A stretch of 33,509 nt of DNA from JANMDU01 sp031376455 (lineage in GTDB: Bacteria > Pseudomonadota > Gammaproteobacteria > Burkholderiales > Burkholderiaceae_C): the NCBI GenBank assembly GCA_031376455.1, contig JANMDU010000007.1:1-33509 (forward strand), read 5' to 3'. The first letter of the stretch is position 1, and every line of letters starts with the position of its first letter. A model generated the notes under the pieces. The model was given only the letters and a program-made list of their open reading frames with translations. It ran no database searches and was not told where the DNA came from. Both the position numbers and the translations under genes were made by a program. Shown here one piece after another: positions 1-9,679 of this stretch.

Positions 1-390
1 TACTACTACCCAGGCTGGTGGGAAGGCGGCCCAGAGCTCGATTTCTTTATCAACGACAAAGCATTCAACGCACTGTCGGCTGAAAACAAGGCAATCGTTG
101 AAGCAGCTGCTGCACAAGCCGCTACAGAGATGCAAGCGAAATACGATGCGAAAAATCCAGGCGCGCTCAAGCAGCTCGTTGGCTCTGGCACTAAGCTGCG
201 TCCATTCCCTAATGACGTGATGGCCTTGGCCTTTAAAGAAGCGATGGCTCTGTATTCTGAACTCAATGCCAGCAACCCAGCATGGGCCAAAATCTACGCG
301 GATTACAGCAAGTTCCGCGCTGATTCCAATCTGTGGTTCCGTTTCACGGAAGCGCGTTTTGATCAGTTCATGCAAGCGCAGAAGCTGTAA
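1..390 (+). CDS. TRAP transporter solute-binding protein (DctP/TakP type), C-terminal part
   Basis: The reading frame is open from the first base to TAA at 388-390, so only the last 129 residues are in the window. It would be the periplasmic receptor that hands a carboxylate to the DctQ/DctM permease. The near-N-terminal motif YYYPGWWEGGPELDFF is typical of the TakP-like (2-oxo acid or related carboxylate) branch of the DctP family, and the mostly helical tail (NPAWAKIYADY, FRFTEARFDQFMQ) fits the conserved C-terminal helix. A strong terminator follows directly. The permease genes lie on the opposite strand downstream, so this gene is not in one transcript with them. The family is secure from these residues; the substrate is not known. 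Confidence 0.85.
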   Translation, partial: YYYPGWWEGGPELDFFINDKAFNALSAENKAIVEAAAAQAATEMQAKYDAKNPGALKQLVGSGTKLRPFPNDVMALAFKEAMALYSELNASNPAWAKIYADYSKFRADSNLWFRFTEARFDQFMQAQKL

Positions 391-405
391 TCAGCTTTCG
401 CAAGC

Positions 406-434
406 AAAAAAACCGCCTTCGGGCGGTTTTTTTT
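406..434. terminator. Rho-independent terminator, probably bidirectional
   Basis: CCGCC (413-417), loop TTCG, GGCGG (422-426), extended by A/T pairs and followed by eight T on the plus strand. A run of A on the left side supplies a U-tract for the minus strand, so it can stop both the solute-binding protein gene and the minus-strand gene at 458-970. Confidence 0.9.
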
Positions 435-457
435 ATTGATCTTTTATTTTTTGAAAA

Positions 458-970
458 TCATTGAAGCTGTCGAAACACCTTCAACTCATCGCGCAGCCGT
501 TCAAACTCTTTAATCATGGCCAGATCGCAGGCGTAGTACACCGAAAATTTGCCCAGCAAGGTACGGCAATACAGGCGCGGCGCAATGAGCCAATCCAGAC
601 CCGGCACACGAATGAGCTTGGCGTAGGCCAACTCGCTGAGCTCGACATGTTTGTTCCACACAAAGCTCTGGTGGAGCGCGGTGGCGCTCAACGTGGTGAC
701 GCTCGTCAAGATACACCACAGTGTGTACAGCATGAGTAACAACGCCGCTAAGTACCAATACAGCACTTGGCTCGCCATGCTGCCTTTGCCCGCGCTGAAA
801 TGCCCGGATGACCACAGCGCAAGCAGCCAATAGGCGCAGCCTGCCACGATCACGGTTGCTAGCAGTTGAAAAACCCGCGAGAAAGCCCTGCTGTGTATCG
901 GCGAGCCGTTGGGTGAGCTTGGCGTAAAAGGAAAGGGCTCAGGCCCAAGGCGGTTGGCGTGATCGGTCAT
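458..970 (-). CDS. Hypothetical two-TM membrane protein
   Basis: This 170-residue protein is not one I recognise by name. Residues about 33-53 (VFQLLATVIVAGCAYWLLAL) and 68-90 (VLYWYLAALLLMLYTLWCIL) are two hydrophobic segments, preceded by a Pro/Ser-rich, probably cytoplasmic N-terminus. The C-terminal 70 residues are soluble, with alternating hydrophobic and charged residues ending in a charged helix (KEFERLRDELKVFRQL). That arrangement resembles small inner-membrane proteins with a PH-like soluble tail, but this is only a resemblance. It lies 80 bp downstream of dctM on the same strand, beyond a terminator, so it is probably its own unit. Start ATG at 968-970. Confidence 0.6.
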   Translation of the reverse strand: MTDHANRLGPEPFPFTPSSPNGSPIHSRAFSRVFQLLATVIVAGCAYWLLALWSSGHFSAGKGSMASQVLYWYLAALLLMLYTLWCILTSVTTLSATALHQSFVWNKHVELSELAYAKLIRVPGLDWLIAPRLYCRTLLGKFSVYYACDLAMIKEFERLRDELKVFRQLQ

Positions 971-996
971 GGTTCAAATACTCACTGGAGCTTCAC

Positions 997-1034
997 AAAA
1001 AAAGGCCTCTCTGATCCGCGAAGATCAGAGAGGC
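997..1034 (-). terminator. Rho-independent terminator of dctQM
   Basis: A perfect 12-bp stem: GCCTCTCTGATC (1005-1016) pairs with GATCAGAGAGGC (1023-1034) around a 6-nt loop. On the minus strand it is followed by a run of seven T (997-1003). It lies 17 bp past the dctM stop codon. Confidence 0.92.
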
Positions 1035-1051
1035 TTCTGTTTTGAGCAGGT

Positions 1052-2632
<1,581 letters not shown>

Positions 2633-2688
2633 TGTTTGCTCAATTCAAAGGAGAGGGCTTAATTTAGGTTTTTATGAAGCGATGAATA

Positions 2689-3228
2689 TTACTGAATTGG
2701 CTTTTCGTAATGCACATCCATTTTGTAGATGCCTTGCAGATAGGCAAAGCGCTTGATGAGCTCAGCAACACCTTGCATGAACAGCAGCCCGAAGCCCACA
2801 GGAAGCGTGAGAAGCGCAGGCCAGCGAATGAGACCACCCGCGTTTTGGCTCATCTCTCCAGAGACAAAAGCTTGATAAAAGTAAGGAACGCACATGTAAA
2901 ACAACATACCGATCACTGGAAACAAAAAGAAAATAAGCCCAAAAATATCCACATAAACGCGGCCATGGCCTTTGAGCTTGGCGTAAATCAAATCTACGCG
3001 CACATGCTCATTGAGCTTGAGCACATATGGCGCGCCGAGCATGACTGTGACGGCAAATAAATACCACTGAATTTCTAGCCAGCCGTTAGAGCTTTTATCA
3101 AAGCCGTAGCGAATGAAGGCATTCCCCGCGCAAATCATGGCAGAGATGAAAACGGCCCAAGAAGCGACCTTGCTCAATTTTTCATTAACCCAATCAATGC
3201 CGAACGCGAATTTCAGTAGTGCTGCCAT
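2689..3228 (-). CDS. dctQ: TRAP transporter small permease DctQ
   Basis: Small membrane subunit that pairs with DctM. The 179 residues hold the four expected TM segments at about 22-42, 50-70, 92-117 and 137-160, with the family's WLEIQWYLF motif opening TM2 and the conserved NEHVRVDLIY stretch after it. It is the first gene of the dctQM pair, and its start is preceded by AAGGAATGAG, a reasonable ribosome-binding site. The matching solute-binding protein is probably the plus-strand gene at the left edge, so the three subunits are on two strands. Confidence 0.9.
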   Translation of the reverse strand: MAALLKFAFGIDWVNEKLSKVASWAVFISAMICAGNAFIRYGFDKSSNGWLEIQWYLFAVTVMLGAPYVLKLNEHVRVDLIYAKLKGHGRVYVDIFGLIFFLFPVIGMLFYMCVPYFYQAFVSGEMSQNAGGLIRWPALLTLPVGFGLLFMQGVAELIKRFAYLQGIYKMDVHYEKPIQ

Positions 3229-3322
3229 AGCTCATTCCTTCTTTTGTGATGCTTGCATTGTCGCTGGTAAGACAGGCGTGGCTCTGGCAAAAGTCTGACG
3301 CGACAGCCTAGGGTATTCCCTG

Positions 3323-4705
3323 TTGATTGCATTTTTTGGAGTGAAACAGACGGCGTGTGTGCAAGACATGCAAACCGAAGGATCATGCAATACTTCATCA
3401 CAATCACACTTTTATTCAACATCCGTGCCTCCGCATACATCATTGATCCCACCTTCGATTGATTCGCCGTTCATGCGACAGGCTGGCGCAGACGTGCTTT
3501 CTCTCGCGCTGATGGATGCTCGCAACCACACGCTGCATTTGATGGGCGAATTCGAAAAGTTCGTGCCTGATTTGTGCTTTGGCTTAGATCTGTCCGAGCT
3601 GCAAAAAAGGCAAGCATCGCCGCCGCTTTGGCTGCTCGGGCATGCGGGCTGGTTTCAAGAGGTTTGGGTGGGGCGCAACACGCAGCGGAATTTGGGGACG
3701 CAATGCCCCGCGCAGCCTTCGCTGCTTGCCTCCATTGAACCACGAGCCGATGGCTGCTTTGATCCGCGCTTATCGAGCCGCGCTGAGCGATGGACGCATG
3801 CTTATCCTGATCTCTCCTCGATCAAAAGCTATTTGCTTGAAACACTTGAGGCAACGCTCGAATTGCTGGAGAAGGCTGCGCCTACAGATGACAGCCTGTA
3901 TTTCTTTCGCCTAGCGCTAGCACGAGAAGATCAGATGGGCGAGCAACTCATCGTGTTGGCGCAAACGCTGGGCTTGCAGCTCAGACTGCCGCCCGCTGTA
4001 GCTTTGGCGCCGCGTGCGCCGCTGCTAGTGCCGGCTACGCTTTGGCAGATGGGCAGGCAGACGAGTGTTGTGCCGCTTGGTTTTTCTTTTGACAACGAAG
4101 GGCCGCAACATGAGGTCAGCGTGCCAGAGTTTGAGATCGACGCACAGGCTGTGAGCTGGGCGCAATTTGTGGAATTTGTGGACGATGGAGGCTATGACGA
4201 CACGGCGCATTGGAGCGAGGCGGGGCAGAACTGGCTACTCTCGACCGAAAGTGGCTCGACGGATAGCCGCCGCGCGCCGCGCTATGTCGAGCAAATCGGT
4301 GTGGCCAGCGGGGCAGTCATGCAGATGCGCTTTGGCCGCTTGCAGCGTATGGCTTCATCAAGTAGCGTGATGCATGTGAGCTGGTATGAAGCGCAGGCTT
4401 ATGCCAAATGGGCGGGGCGGCGGGTGGCTACCGAAGTTGAGTGGGAAATCGCGGCCAGTAAGCTGGGTGGGCAAGGCTTTAGATGGGGCGATGTGTGGGA
4501 GTGGACATCGAATACTTTCCGCCCTTATCCGGGCTTTACTTCATCGCCTTGGACTCGGGCCAGCACGCCACATTTCGAGCATTGCAAAACGCTTCGCGGC
4601 GCGAGCTGGGCAACACGCGAGCGCATGAAAGTCCCCACGTTTCGCGGCTTTGCCCGGCCTGAGCAAGATAGCGGGTTCTATGGTTTTCGCACCTGCGCTA
4701 TGTAG
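3323..4705 (+). CDS. EgtB/SenA-like (ergothioneine/selenoneine synthase family) protein with degenerate metal site
   Basis: Two-domain protein of the EgtB family: an N-terminal DinB-like four-helix domain (about 55-215) and a C-terminal formylglycine-generating-enzyme-type domain (about 225-460) ending in GFRTCAM. Relatives are iron enzymes that oxidatively join a thiol or selenol to hercynine. PPLWLLGHAGWFQE and the ending (LRGASW, GFYGFR) are closest in my recollection to SenA (selenoneine synthase) proteins. The first iron ligand is present (H107), but the HxxxH motif that should give the other two reads REDQM, with R201 and M205 in place of the His pair. Partner genes senB and senC are not in the window. 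The first ~50 residues look unconserved; conservation begins at ATG 3473 (MRQAGADVLSLALMDARNHT), which is a likely true start. Family good, activity doubtful. Confidence 0.75.
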   Translation: MIAFFGVKQTACVQDMQTEGSCNTSSQSHFYSTSVPPHTSLIPPSIDSPFMRQAGADVLSLALMDARNHTLHLMGEFEKFVPDLCFGLDLSELQKRQASPPLWLLGHAGWFQEVWVGRNTQRNLGTQCPAQPSLLASIEPRADGCFDPRLSSRAERWTHAYPDLSSIKSYLLETLEATLELLEKAAPTDDSLYFFRLALAREDQMGEQLIVLAQTLGLQLRLPPAVALAPRAPLLVPATLWQMGRQTSVVPLGFSFDNEGPQHEVSVPEFEIDAQAVSWAQFVEFVDDGGYDDTAHWSEAGQNWLLSTESGSTDSRRAPRYVEQIGVASGAVMQMRFGRLQRMASSSSVMHVSWYEAQAYAKWAGRRVATEVEWEIAASKLGGQGFRWGDVWEWTSNTFRPYPGFTSSPWTRASTPHFEHCKTLRGASWATRERMKVPTFRGFARPEQDSGFYGFRTCAM

Positions 4706-4740
4706 GAACGTGCGATCAGGTGCTGTTGAGCTTGATCCAG

Positions 4741-4790
4741 TACTATCAATTCAGTAGCACTTCGCGCAGTAAATACGCCGGCTAAGTGCC
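4741..4790 (-). repeat. Dispersed palindromic repeat, copy A (intergenic)
   Basis: Read on the minus strand it shows the order TTAGCCGGCGTAT, ACTGCGCG, AGTGCTACTG, AATTGATAG, shared with the other copies of this family in the window. It sits between the convergent senA-like and fabI genes. Confidence 0.75.
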
Positions 4791-4804
4791 TAAAATACTT
4801 AAAA

Positions 4805-5605
4805 TTAATGAATGACAGGCTCAGCAATACCACCCACGACGTTGCTGAAACCGCCATCGACATAAGTGATCTCGGCGCTCACGCCGGCTGCCAAATCGCT
4901 CAGCAAAAAGGCTGCCACATTGCCCACATCATCGACCGTCACGTTGCGGCGAATGGGAGAGTTTTCTGCGACGACGGAGAGGATTTTTCCGAAACCTTTG
5001 ATACCGCTGGCAGCTAAAGTTTTGATCGGGCCAGCGCTGATGCCGTTGGCGCGCATGCCGCGATTTTTTGAGCCGAGTGATTCAGCCAAATAGCGCACGC
5101 TTGCCTCCAGCGAAGCTTTGGCCAATCCCATCGTGTTGTAGTTGGGTACGACCCGCTCTGCACCGAGATAAGTCAGAGTGAGCACAGAAGATTTATCGTT
5201 CAGCATCGGCAAACAAGCTTTTGCCATGGCCGGAAAGCTGTAGGCCGAAATATCATGCGCGATTTTGAAGCCTTCGCGCGAGAGGCCATCCAAGAAATCC
5301 CCTGCAATCGCCTCGCGCGGGGCAAAACCAATCGCATGGACGAAGCCGTCAAACTTTGGCCAGACCAGCGAAAGATCAGCAAACATTTTTTGGATTTGCT
5401 CGTCTGAGCCCACATCGCAATCAAAAATCAGCTTCGAGTCAAAATCCGCAGCAAATTCCGTGATGCGATCCTTAAATCGCTCGCCCACATAAGAGAAAGC
5501 CAGCTCCGCCCCCTCGCGGTGGCAAGCCTTGGCAATGCCATAAGCAATGGAGCGGTTAGACAAGACGCCGGTGATCAGCAGTTTTTTGCCGGTAAGGAAG
5601 CCCAT
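4805..5605 (-). CDS. fabI: Enoyl-[acyl-carrier-protein] reductase FabI
   Basis: NADH-dependent last step of each fatty-acid elongation cycle (FASII), cytoplasmic. Starting at ATG 5603-5605 gives 266 residues beginning MGFLTGKKLLITG, the normal FabI beginning; an in-frame upstream ATG at 5656 would add 17 unrelated residues. The reductase signature is complete: dinucleotide-binding start GVLSNRSIAYGIA, and Y146, Y156 and K163 (in NYNTMGLAKASL) at the same numbers as the E. coli enzyme. AAAGG precedes the chosen start. It is convergent with the senA-like gene and divergent from yejA. Very likely essential housekeeping unless another enoyl-ACP reductase exists elsewhere. Confidence 0.96.
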   Translation of the reverse strand: MGFLTGKKLLITGVLSNRSIAYGIAKACHREGAELAFSYVGERFKDRITEFAADFDSKLIFDCDVGSDEQIQKMFADLSLVWPKFDGFVHAIGFAPREAIAGDFLDGLSREGFKIAHDISAYSFPAMAKACLPMLNDKSSVLTLTYLGAERVVPNYNTMGLAKASLEASVRYLAESLGSKNRGMRANGISAGPIKTLAASGIKGFGKILSVVAENSPIRRNVTVDDVGNVAAFLLSDLAAGVSAEITYVDGGFSNVVGGIAEPVIH

Positions 5606-5694
5606 GGTGTGCCTTTTGAAATGTGTGAATCGCTGCAATAGCCAGAATTGTCGCATGTGTAGCGCAAGGTATTTAACTGCGGCACAATGAAAGC

Positions 5695-7515
5695 ATGATC
5701 CGATTTGGCTTAGCCTGTCTCTTGATTTTTGTAGCGCCGCTTGGTTGGGCAGGCCACGCCTATTCGCTCTGGGGCGATATCAAATACCCCGCTAGCTTTG
5801 CGCATTTCGATTACGTGAACCCGAATGCGCCCAAGGGCGGGGAGCTGGTGGCAGTGAGCAATTTGCGGGTGAGCACGTTTGACAAATACAACCCATTCAC
5901 GATACGCGGCACGGCACCCGCTTACCTTGATACGTTGCTCTTTGAAAGCCTGCTCACAGGCGCACTCGATGAGCCGGGCACGGGCTATGGGCTGCTGGCG
6001 GAAGATGTGAGTGTTGCGGCCGATGGGATGAGTGCGGTATTCAAGCTGCGTGCAGCCGCGAAGTTTCATAACGGCAAACCGGTATTGGCAGCAGACGTGA
6101 AACACAGCTATGAGATTCTCTCTAGCAAATTCGTGCGGCCTGCGTATCGCACGCTGCTGGAAGATGTGGCGGGAGTGGAAGCGCTAGACGAGCGCACCGT
6201 CCGCTTCAATTTCAAAAAGAAAAACCGCGAGCTGCCACTGACTGTGGGCGGCATCCCGATTTTTAGCCGCGATTGGGGTTTGGGGAAAGATGGCAAGCGC
6301 ACACCGTTTGACCAAATCATCACTGAGATGCCGATAGGTAGCGGAGCATACAAAGTAGGCCCAGTGAATTTTGGCAAAGACATCACCTACGTTCGAGATG
6401 CGGCGTATTGGGGCAAAGATGTGAATGTGAATCGTGGCAATCATAATTTTGACCGAATCACGATCAAGATTTACAAAGACAATACGGCTCGGTTGGAGGG
6501 CTTGAAAGCCGGTGAGTTTGATTTCATGCAGTTTTACTCAGCAGGCGATTGGGCGCGGCGCGTGAGCGGCAAGCGCTTTGACGATGGCCGCTTGAAAAAA
6601 GGCGAATTCAAACACAAGCAGCCCACCGGCTATCAAAGCTACATTTTCAACACGCGCCTGGATAAATTCAAAGATGTGCGGGTGCGTGAAGCGATCGGTA
6701 TGGCGATGGATTTCAATTGGATGAGTCGCCAAATGTTTTATGGGCTTTACACGCGGGTCAACGGCTTGTTTGGCAACACCGATTGCCAAGCCACTGGCTC
6801 GCCAAGTGCGCAAGAGCTGGCGCTGCTGGAACCTTGGCGCAGCGCCATTCCAGCAGCTGCTTTTGGTGCGATGACCAATCCGCCGAATACCGATGGCCAA
6901 GATCGCTTGCGCGAGAATCTGCGCGAAGCGATTGGTTTATTGAAAGAAGCGGGCTACACAGTACAAGATGGCAAGATGAAAAATGCCAAAGGCGAGGCGC
7001 TGGTGATTGAGCTGCTGGATAGCTCAGAAGCGGGCTCGCGCACCCATAGCGCGATGGTGCGCAATCTCGCCAAAATTGGCATAGAGATGCGCATGCGAAT
7101 TGTGGATTTCGCGCTGTATCAAACGCGGGTGCAAAAATTTGATTACGAGATGGTGATCATGGCATTTCAGGGCACGCACACACCAGGCCAAGAATACGTC
7201 GAGCTGTTTGGCAGCAAAGCCGCTGACACGCAAGATTCTGGCAACTACGCAGGCCTGAAAAATCCTGCAGTGGATGATCTGCTGGCGAAAATGCTCGCCG
7301 CGCAAACCAAGGCCGAATTGCTGCCCGCCTGCAAAGCGCTGGAGCGCGTGATTGCGCACAGCCACATCTTTATCCCGCAATGGAGCGCCACGCAACACAA
7401 CGTGGCTTATGCCGCGCAAAAGCTGGGTTACCGCGAGCCGATGCCGCCCTATGCGAAGGCAGACAGTTGGCTGATTGATACTTGGTGGGCCAAGCCCGCT
7501 GGTGGGGAAAAGTAA
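5695..7515 (+). CDS. yejA: Peptide ABC transporter solute-binding protein YejA
   Basis: Periplasmic receptor (family 5 solute-binding protein) of a YejABEF-type importer, which in E. coli takes up microcin C and short peptides. The 606-residue protein starts with a clear Sec signal peptide (MIRFGLACLLIFVAPLGWAG, cleavage probably after GWAGHA). The mature start HAYSLWGDIKYP and PNAPKGGEL are hallmarks of YejA. It is the first of four co-directional genes; yejB begins 2 bp after its stop. A divergent promoter region of under 90 bp separates it from fabI. Confidence 0.93.
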   Translation: MIRFGLACLLIFVAPLGWAGHAYSLWGDIKYPASFAHFDYVNPNAPKGGELVAVSNLRVSTFDKYNPFTIRGTAPAYLDTLLFESLLTGALDEPGTGYGLLAEDVSVAADGMSAVFKLRAAAKFHNGKPVLAADVKHSYEILSSKFVRPAYRTLLEDVAGVEALDERTVRFNFKKKNRELPLTVGGIPIFSRDWGLGKDGKRTPFDQIITEMPIGSGAYKVGPVNFGKDITYVRDAAYWGKDVNVNRGNHNFDRITIKIYKDNTARLEGLKAGEFDFMQFYSAGDWARRVSGKRFDDGRLKKGEFKHKQPTGYQSYIFNTRLDKFKDVRVREAIGMAMDFNWMSRQMFYGLYTRVNGLFGNTDCQATGSPSAQELALLEPWRSAIPAAAFGAMTNPPNTDGQDRLRENLREAIGLLKEAGYTVQDGKMKNAKGEALVIELLDSSEAGSRTHSAMVRNLAKIGIEMRMRIVDFALYQTRVQKFDYEMVIMAFQGTHTPGQEYVELFGSKAADTQDSGNYAGLKNPAVDDLLAKMLAAQTKAELLPACKALERVIAHSHIFIPQWSATQHNVAYAAQKLGYREPMPPYAKADSWLIDTWWAKPAGGEK

Positions 7516-7517
7516 GC

Positions 7518-8552
7518 ATGCTCGCCTACGTCCTCAAGCGTTTATTGCTCATGATTCCCACGCTGTTTGGCGTGTTGTTGCTCACCTTCGTCGTGATTCA
7601 GTTCGTGCCCGGCGGGCCGGTAGAACAATACATGGCAGAAGCGCGGGCAGCCAAAGCCGGGGGCGCAGAAGGTGCGGCTTTTGGTTTTGAATATCGCGGC
7701 GATAAAGGAGTAGACGCCAAACGTTTGGCGGAAATCAAAGCGCTGTATGGCTTTGACAAAAGCGCACCCGAGCGCTTTTGGATCATGCTCAAGCAATACC
7801 TCACATTTGATTTGGGAAAAAGCTTTTTCCAAAACAAGCCGGTGTGGGATCTGATCAAAGAGAAATTGCCCGTCTCAATCTCGCTGGGGCTGTGGACATT
7901 TTTCTTGACGTATCTCATCTCCATTCCGCTGGGCATCAAAAAAGCCGTGCGTGCGGGCACGAGTTTTGATTTGTGGACGACGCTGATCGTGCTGATTGGC
8001 TACGCGATTCCGGGCTTCGTGCTCGGTGTGTTTTTGCTGGTGATGTTTGGCGGGCAGTTGCAATGGTTTCCGCTTCGCGGTATCACTTCTAGCAACTGGG
8101 AGGCCTTGTCGCTCGGTGCAAAAATTGTGGATTATCTGTGGCACATCGCTATGCCTGTGACAGCGATGGTGATTGGCAGCTTTGCCACGGTGACGATGCT
8201 GACAAAGAATTCGTTTTTAGAAGAGATTCGAAAGCAATATGTGATCACGGCGCGTGCTAAGGGCTTGCCAGAGCGGCGCGTGCTCTATGGCCATGTGTTT
8301 CGCAATGCAATGCTGCAAATTGTGGCGGGCATTCCAGGCGCGTTTATCGGTGCATTCTTTGCTGGCGCGCTGTTGATCGAGACGCTGTTTTCGCTGGATG
8401 GCTTGGGTCTGCTGGGCTATGAAGCGGTGATACGGCGGGATTATCCGGTCGTGTTGGGTACGCTGTATTTGTTCACGCTGATTGGGTTGGTGACGAAGCT
8501 GATCTCTGATTTGAGTTACGTGCTGATTGACCCGAGGGTGAAGTTCGAATGA
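7518..8552 (+). CDS. yejB: Peptide ABC transporter permease YejB
   Basis: First inner-membrane permease of the Yej importer. ATG 7518 (MLAYVLKRLLLMIPTLFG) is the standard permease beginning and leaves the GGGGAAAAG stretch at the yejA end as ribosome-binding site; an in-frame start at 7482 would lie inside yejA. The 344 residues show a first TM segment at about 8-30, a long periplasmic loop, then the binding-protein-dependent permease domain with about five more segments. The EAA motif that docks on the ATPase is visible as ITARAKGLPERRVLYGHVFRNA. It overlaps yejE by the ATGA arrangement. Confidence 0.93.
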   Translation: MLAYVLKRLLLMIPTLFGVLLLTFVVIQFVPGGPVEQYMAEARAAKAGGAEGAAFGFEYRGDKGVDAKRLAEIKALYGFDKSAPERFWIMLKQYLTFDLGKSFFQNKPVWDLIKEKLPVSISLGLWTFFLTYLISIPLGIKKAVRAGTSFDLWTTLIVLIGYAIPGFVLGVFLLVMFGGQLQWFPLRGITSSNWEALSLGAKIVDYLWHIAMPVTAMVIGSFATVTMLTKNSFLEEIRKQYVITARAKGLPERRVLYGHVFRNAMLQIVAGIPGAFIGAFFAGALLIETLFSLDGLGLLGYEAVIRRDYPVVLGTLYLFTLIGLVTKLISDLSYVLIDPRVKFE

Positions 8553-9679
8553 AAGGAATGACCACCTCCGAAACGATCTCCGATCGCATCCCCCTCAAGG
8601 GGGCACCGCTGGTAGACGGGCAAAGCCCGATCCACGGCGGCCGCTCGCAAGAAGCATCCCCATCGCCATCACGCCGTGCTTGGCTGCGCTTCAAGCGCAA
8701 TCGCTTGGGTTATTGGAGCTTGATCGCTTTGGTCATCTTGGTGGCGCTGAGTTTTGTTGCAGAAATCATCTCAAATGACAAACCGCTGATCGCGCGCTAC
8801 AACGGCAAGATGTTTTTCCCAATGGTGCAAAACGTGCCTGAGACGGCTGTGGGCGGAGATTTTCAGACGAATGCTGATTTTCTGGATTCGTTCGTGAAAG
8901 AGCAGTTTGCCAAAGATGGTAATTTTGCGCTGATGCCGCTCAACCCGTATCACCACAGCACATTGAATTACTACTCTAAAGCGCCTAACCCCGCGCCGCC
9001 AAGTTTAGATAACTGGCTGGGCACGGATGATCGTGGCCGCGATGTGGCGGCTCGGCTGCTGTATGGCTTTCGCGTGAGCATTTTGTTTGCGCTGGCGCTC
9101 ACGGTGATTGGCGTGTTGCTGGGCATCATCACGGGTGCGATTCAGGGGTACTTTGCTGGGAAGACGGATCTTTACTTTCAGCGCTTCATCGAAATCTGGG
9201 GCTCGATGCCTGAGTTGTATTTGTTGATTATCTTTGCGGCGGTGTTTGAGCCGAGTGTGATTTTGCTGGTGGTCTTACTCAGCCTGTTTGGCTGGATGGG
9301 GCTGTCTGATTACGTGAGAGCAGAGTTTTTGCGCAATCGGCAAATGGATTACGTGCGTGCGGCGCGGGCTTTAGGCGCGAGCCATTGGCAGATCATCACG
9401 CGGCATGTGCTGCCCAACAGCTTGACACCTGTGATCACGTTTTTACCCTTTCGAATGAGTGGCGCGATTTTGGCGCTGACTTCGCTGGATTTTCTGGGCC
9501 TCGGCGTGCCGCCAGGTACGCCATCGCTGGGCGAGATGCTGGCAATTGGAAAAAACAGCATTGATGCTTGGTGGATCAGCTTGGCGACGTTTGCCGTGCT
9601 CGTGATCACGCTGCTGCTGCTGACTTTTATGGGCGATGCGCTGCGCGATGCGCTTGACCCACGGAAGGCGGATGTATGA
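8549..9679 (+). CDS. yejE: Peptide ABC transporter permease YejE
   Basis: Second permease of the Yej importer, 376 residues. After a long N-terminal stretch the family sequence begins around residue 44 (AWLRFKRNRLGYWSL), continues with the YejE-typical periplasmic NDKPLIARYNGKMFFP loop, then the permease domain, with the EAA motif YVRAARALGASHWQIITRHVLPNS near the middle. The ~30 residues before the family sequence (IPLKGAPLVDGQSPIHGG and on) are translated from a palindromic repeat (8590-8640) and are absent from the E. coli YejE as I know it. Start ATG 8549 overlaps the yejB stop and has GAGGGTG upstream. The gene overlaps yejF by ATGA. Confidence 0.92.
   Translation: MKGMTTSETISDRIPLKGAPLVDGQSPIHGGRSQEASPSPSRRAWLRFKRNRLGYWSLIALVILVALSFVAEIISNDKPLIARYNGKMFFPMVQNVPETAVGGDFQTNADFLDSFVKEQFAKDGNFALMPLNPYHHSTLNYYSKAPNPAPPSLDNWLGTDDRGRDVAARLLYGFRVSILFALALTVIGVLLGIITGAIQGYFAGKTDLYFQRFIEIWGSMPELYLLIIFAAVFEPSVILLVVLLSLFGWMGLSDYVRAEFLRNRQMDYVRAARALGASHWQIITRHVLPNSLTPVITFLPFRMSGAILALTSLDFLGLGVPPGTPSLGEMLAIGKNSIDAWWISLATFAVLVITLLLLTFMGDALRDALDPRKADV
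8590..8640 (+). repeat. Palindromic repeat inside yejE 5' coding region
   Basis: Two perfect hairpins in tandem: CCCCCT (8590-8595)/AGGGGG (8598-8603), and CGGGC (8617-8621)/GCCCG (8625-8629) flanked by CCGC and GCGG arms. The pattern of a CCCCTCAAGGGG hairpin followed by a GC-rich one matches a common Comamonadaceae repeat as I remember it. It is translated in frame as part of the YejE N-terminal extension. Confidence 0.6.

Noticed and set aside
5606..5656. FabI with 17 more N-terminal residues
   Set aside because: FabI begins at MGFLTGKK, and Tyr/Lys numbering then equals the E. coli enzyme; the extension has no family likeness.
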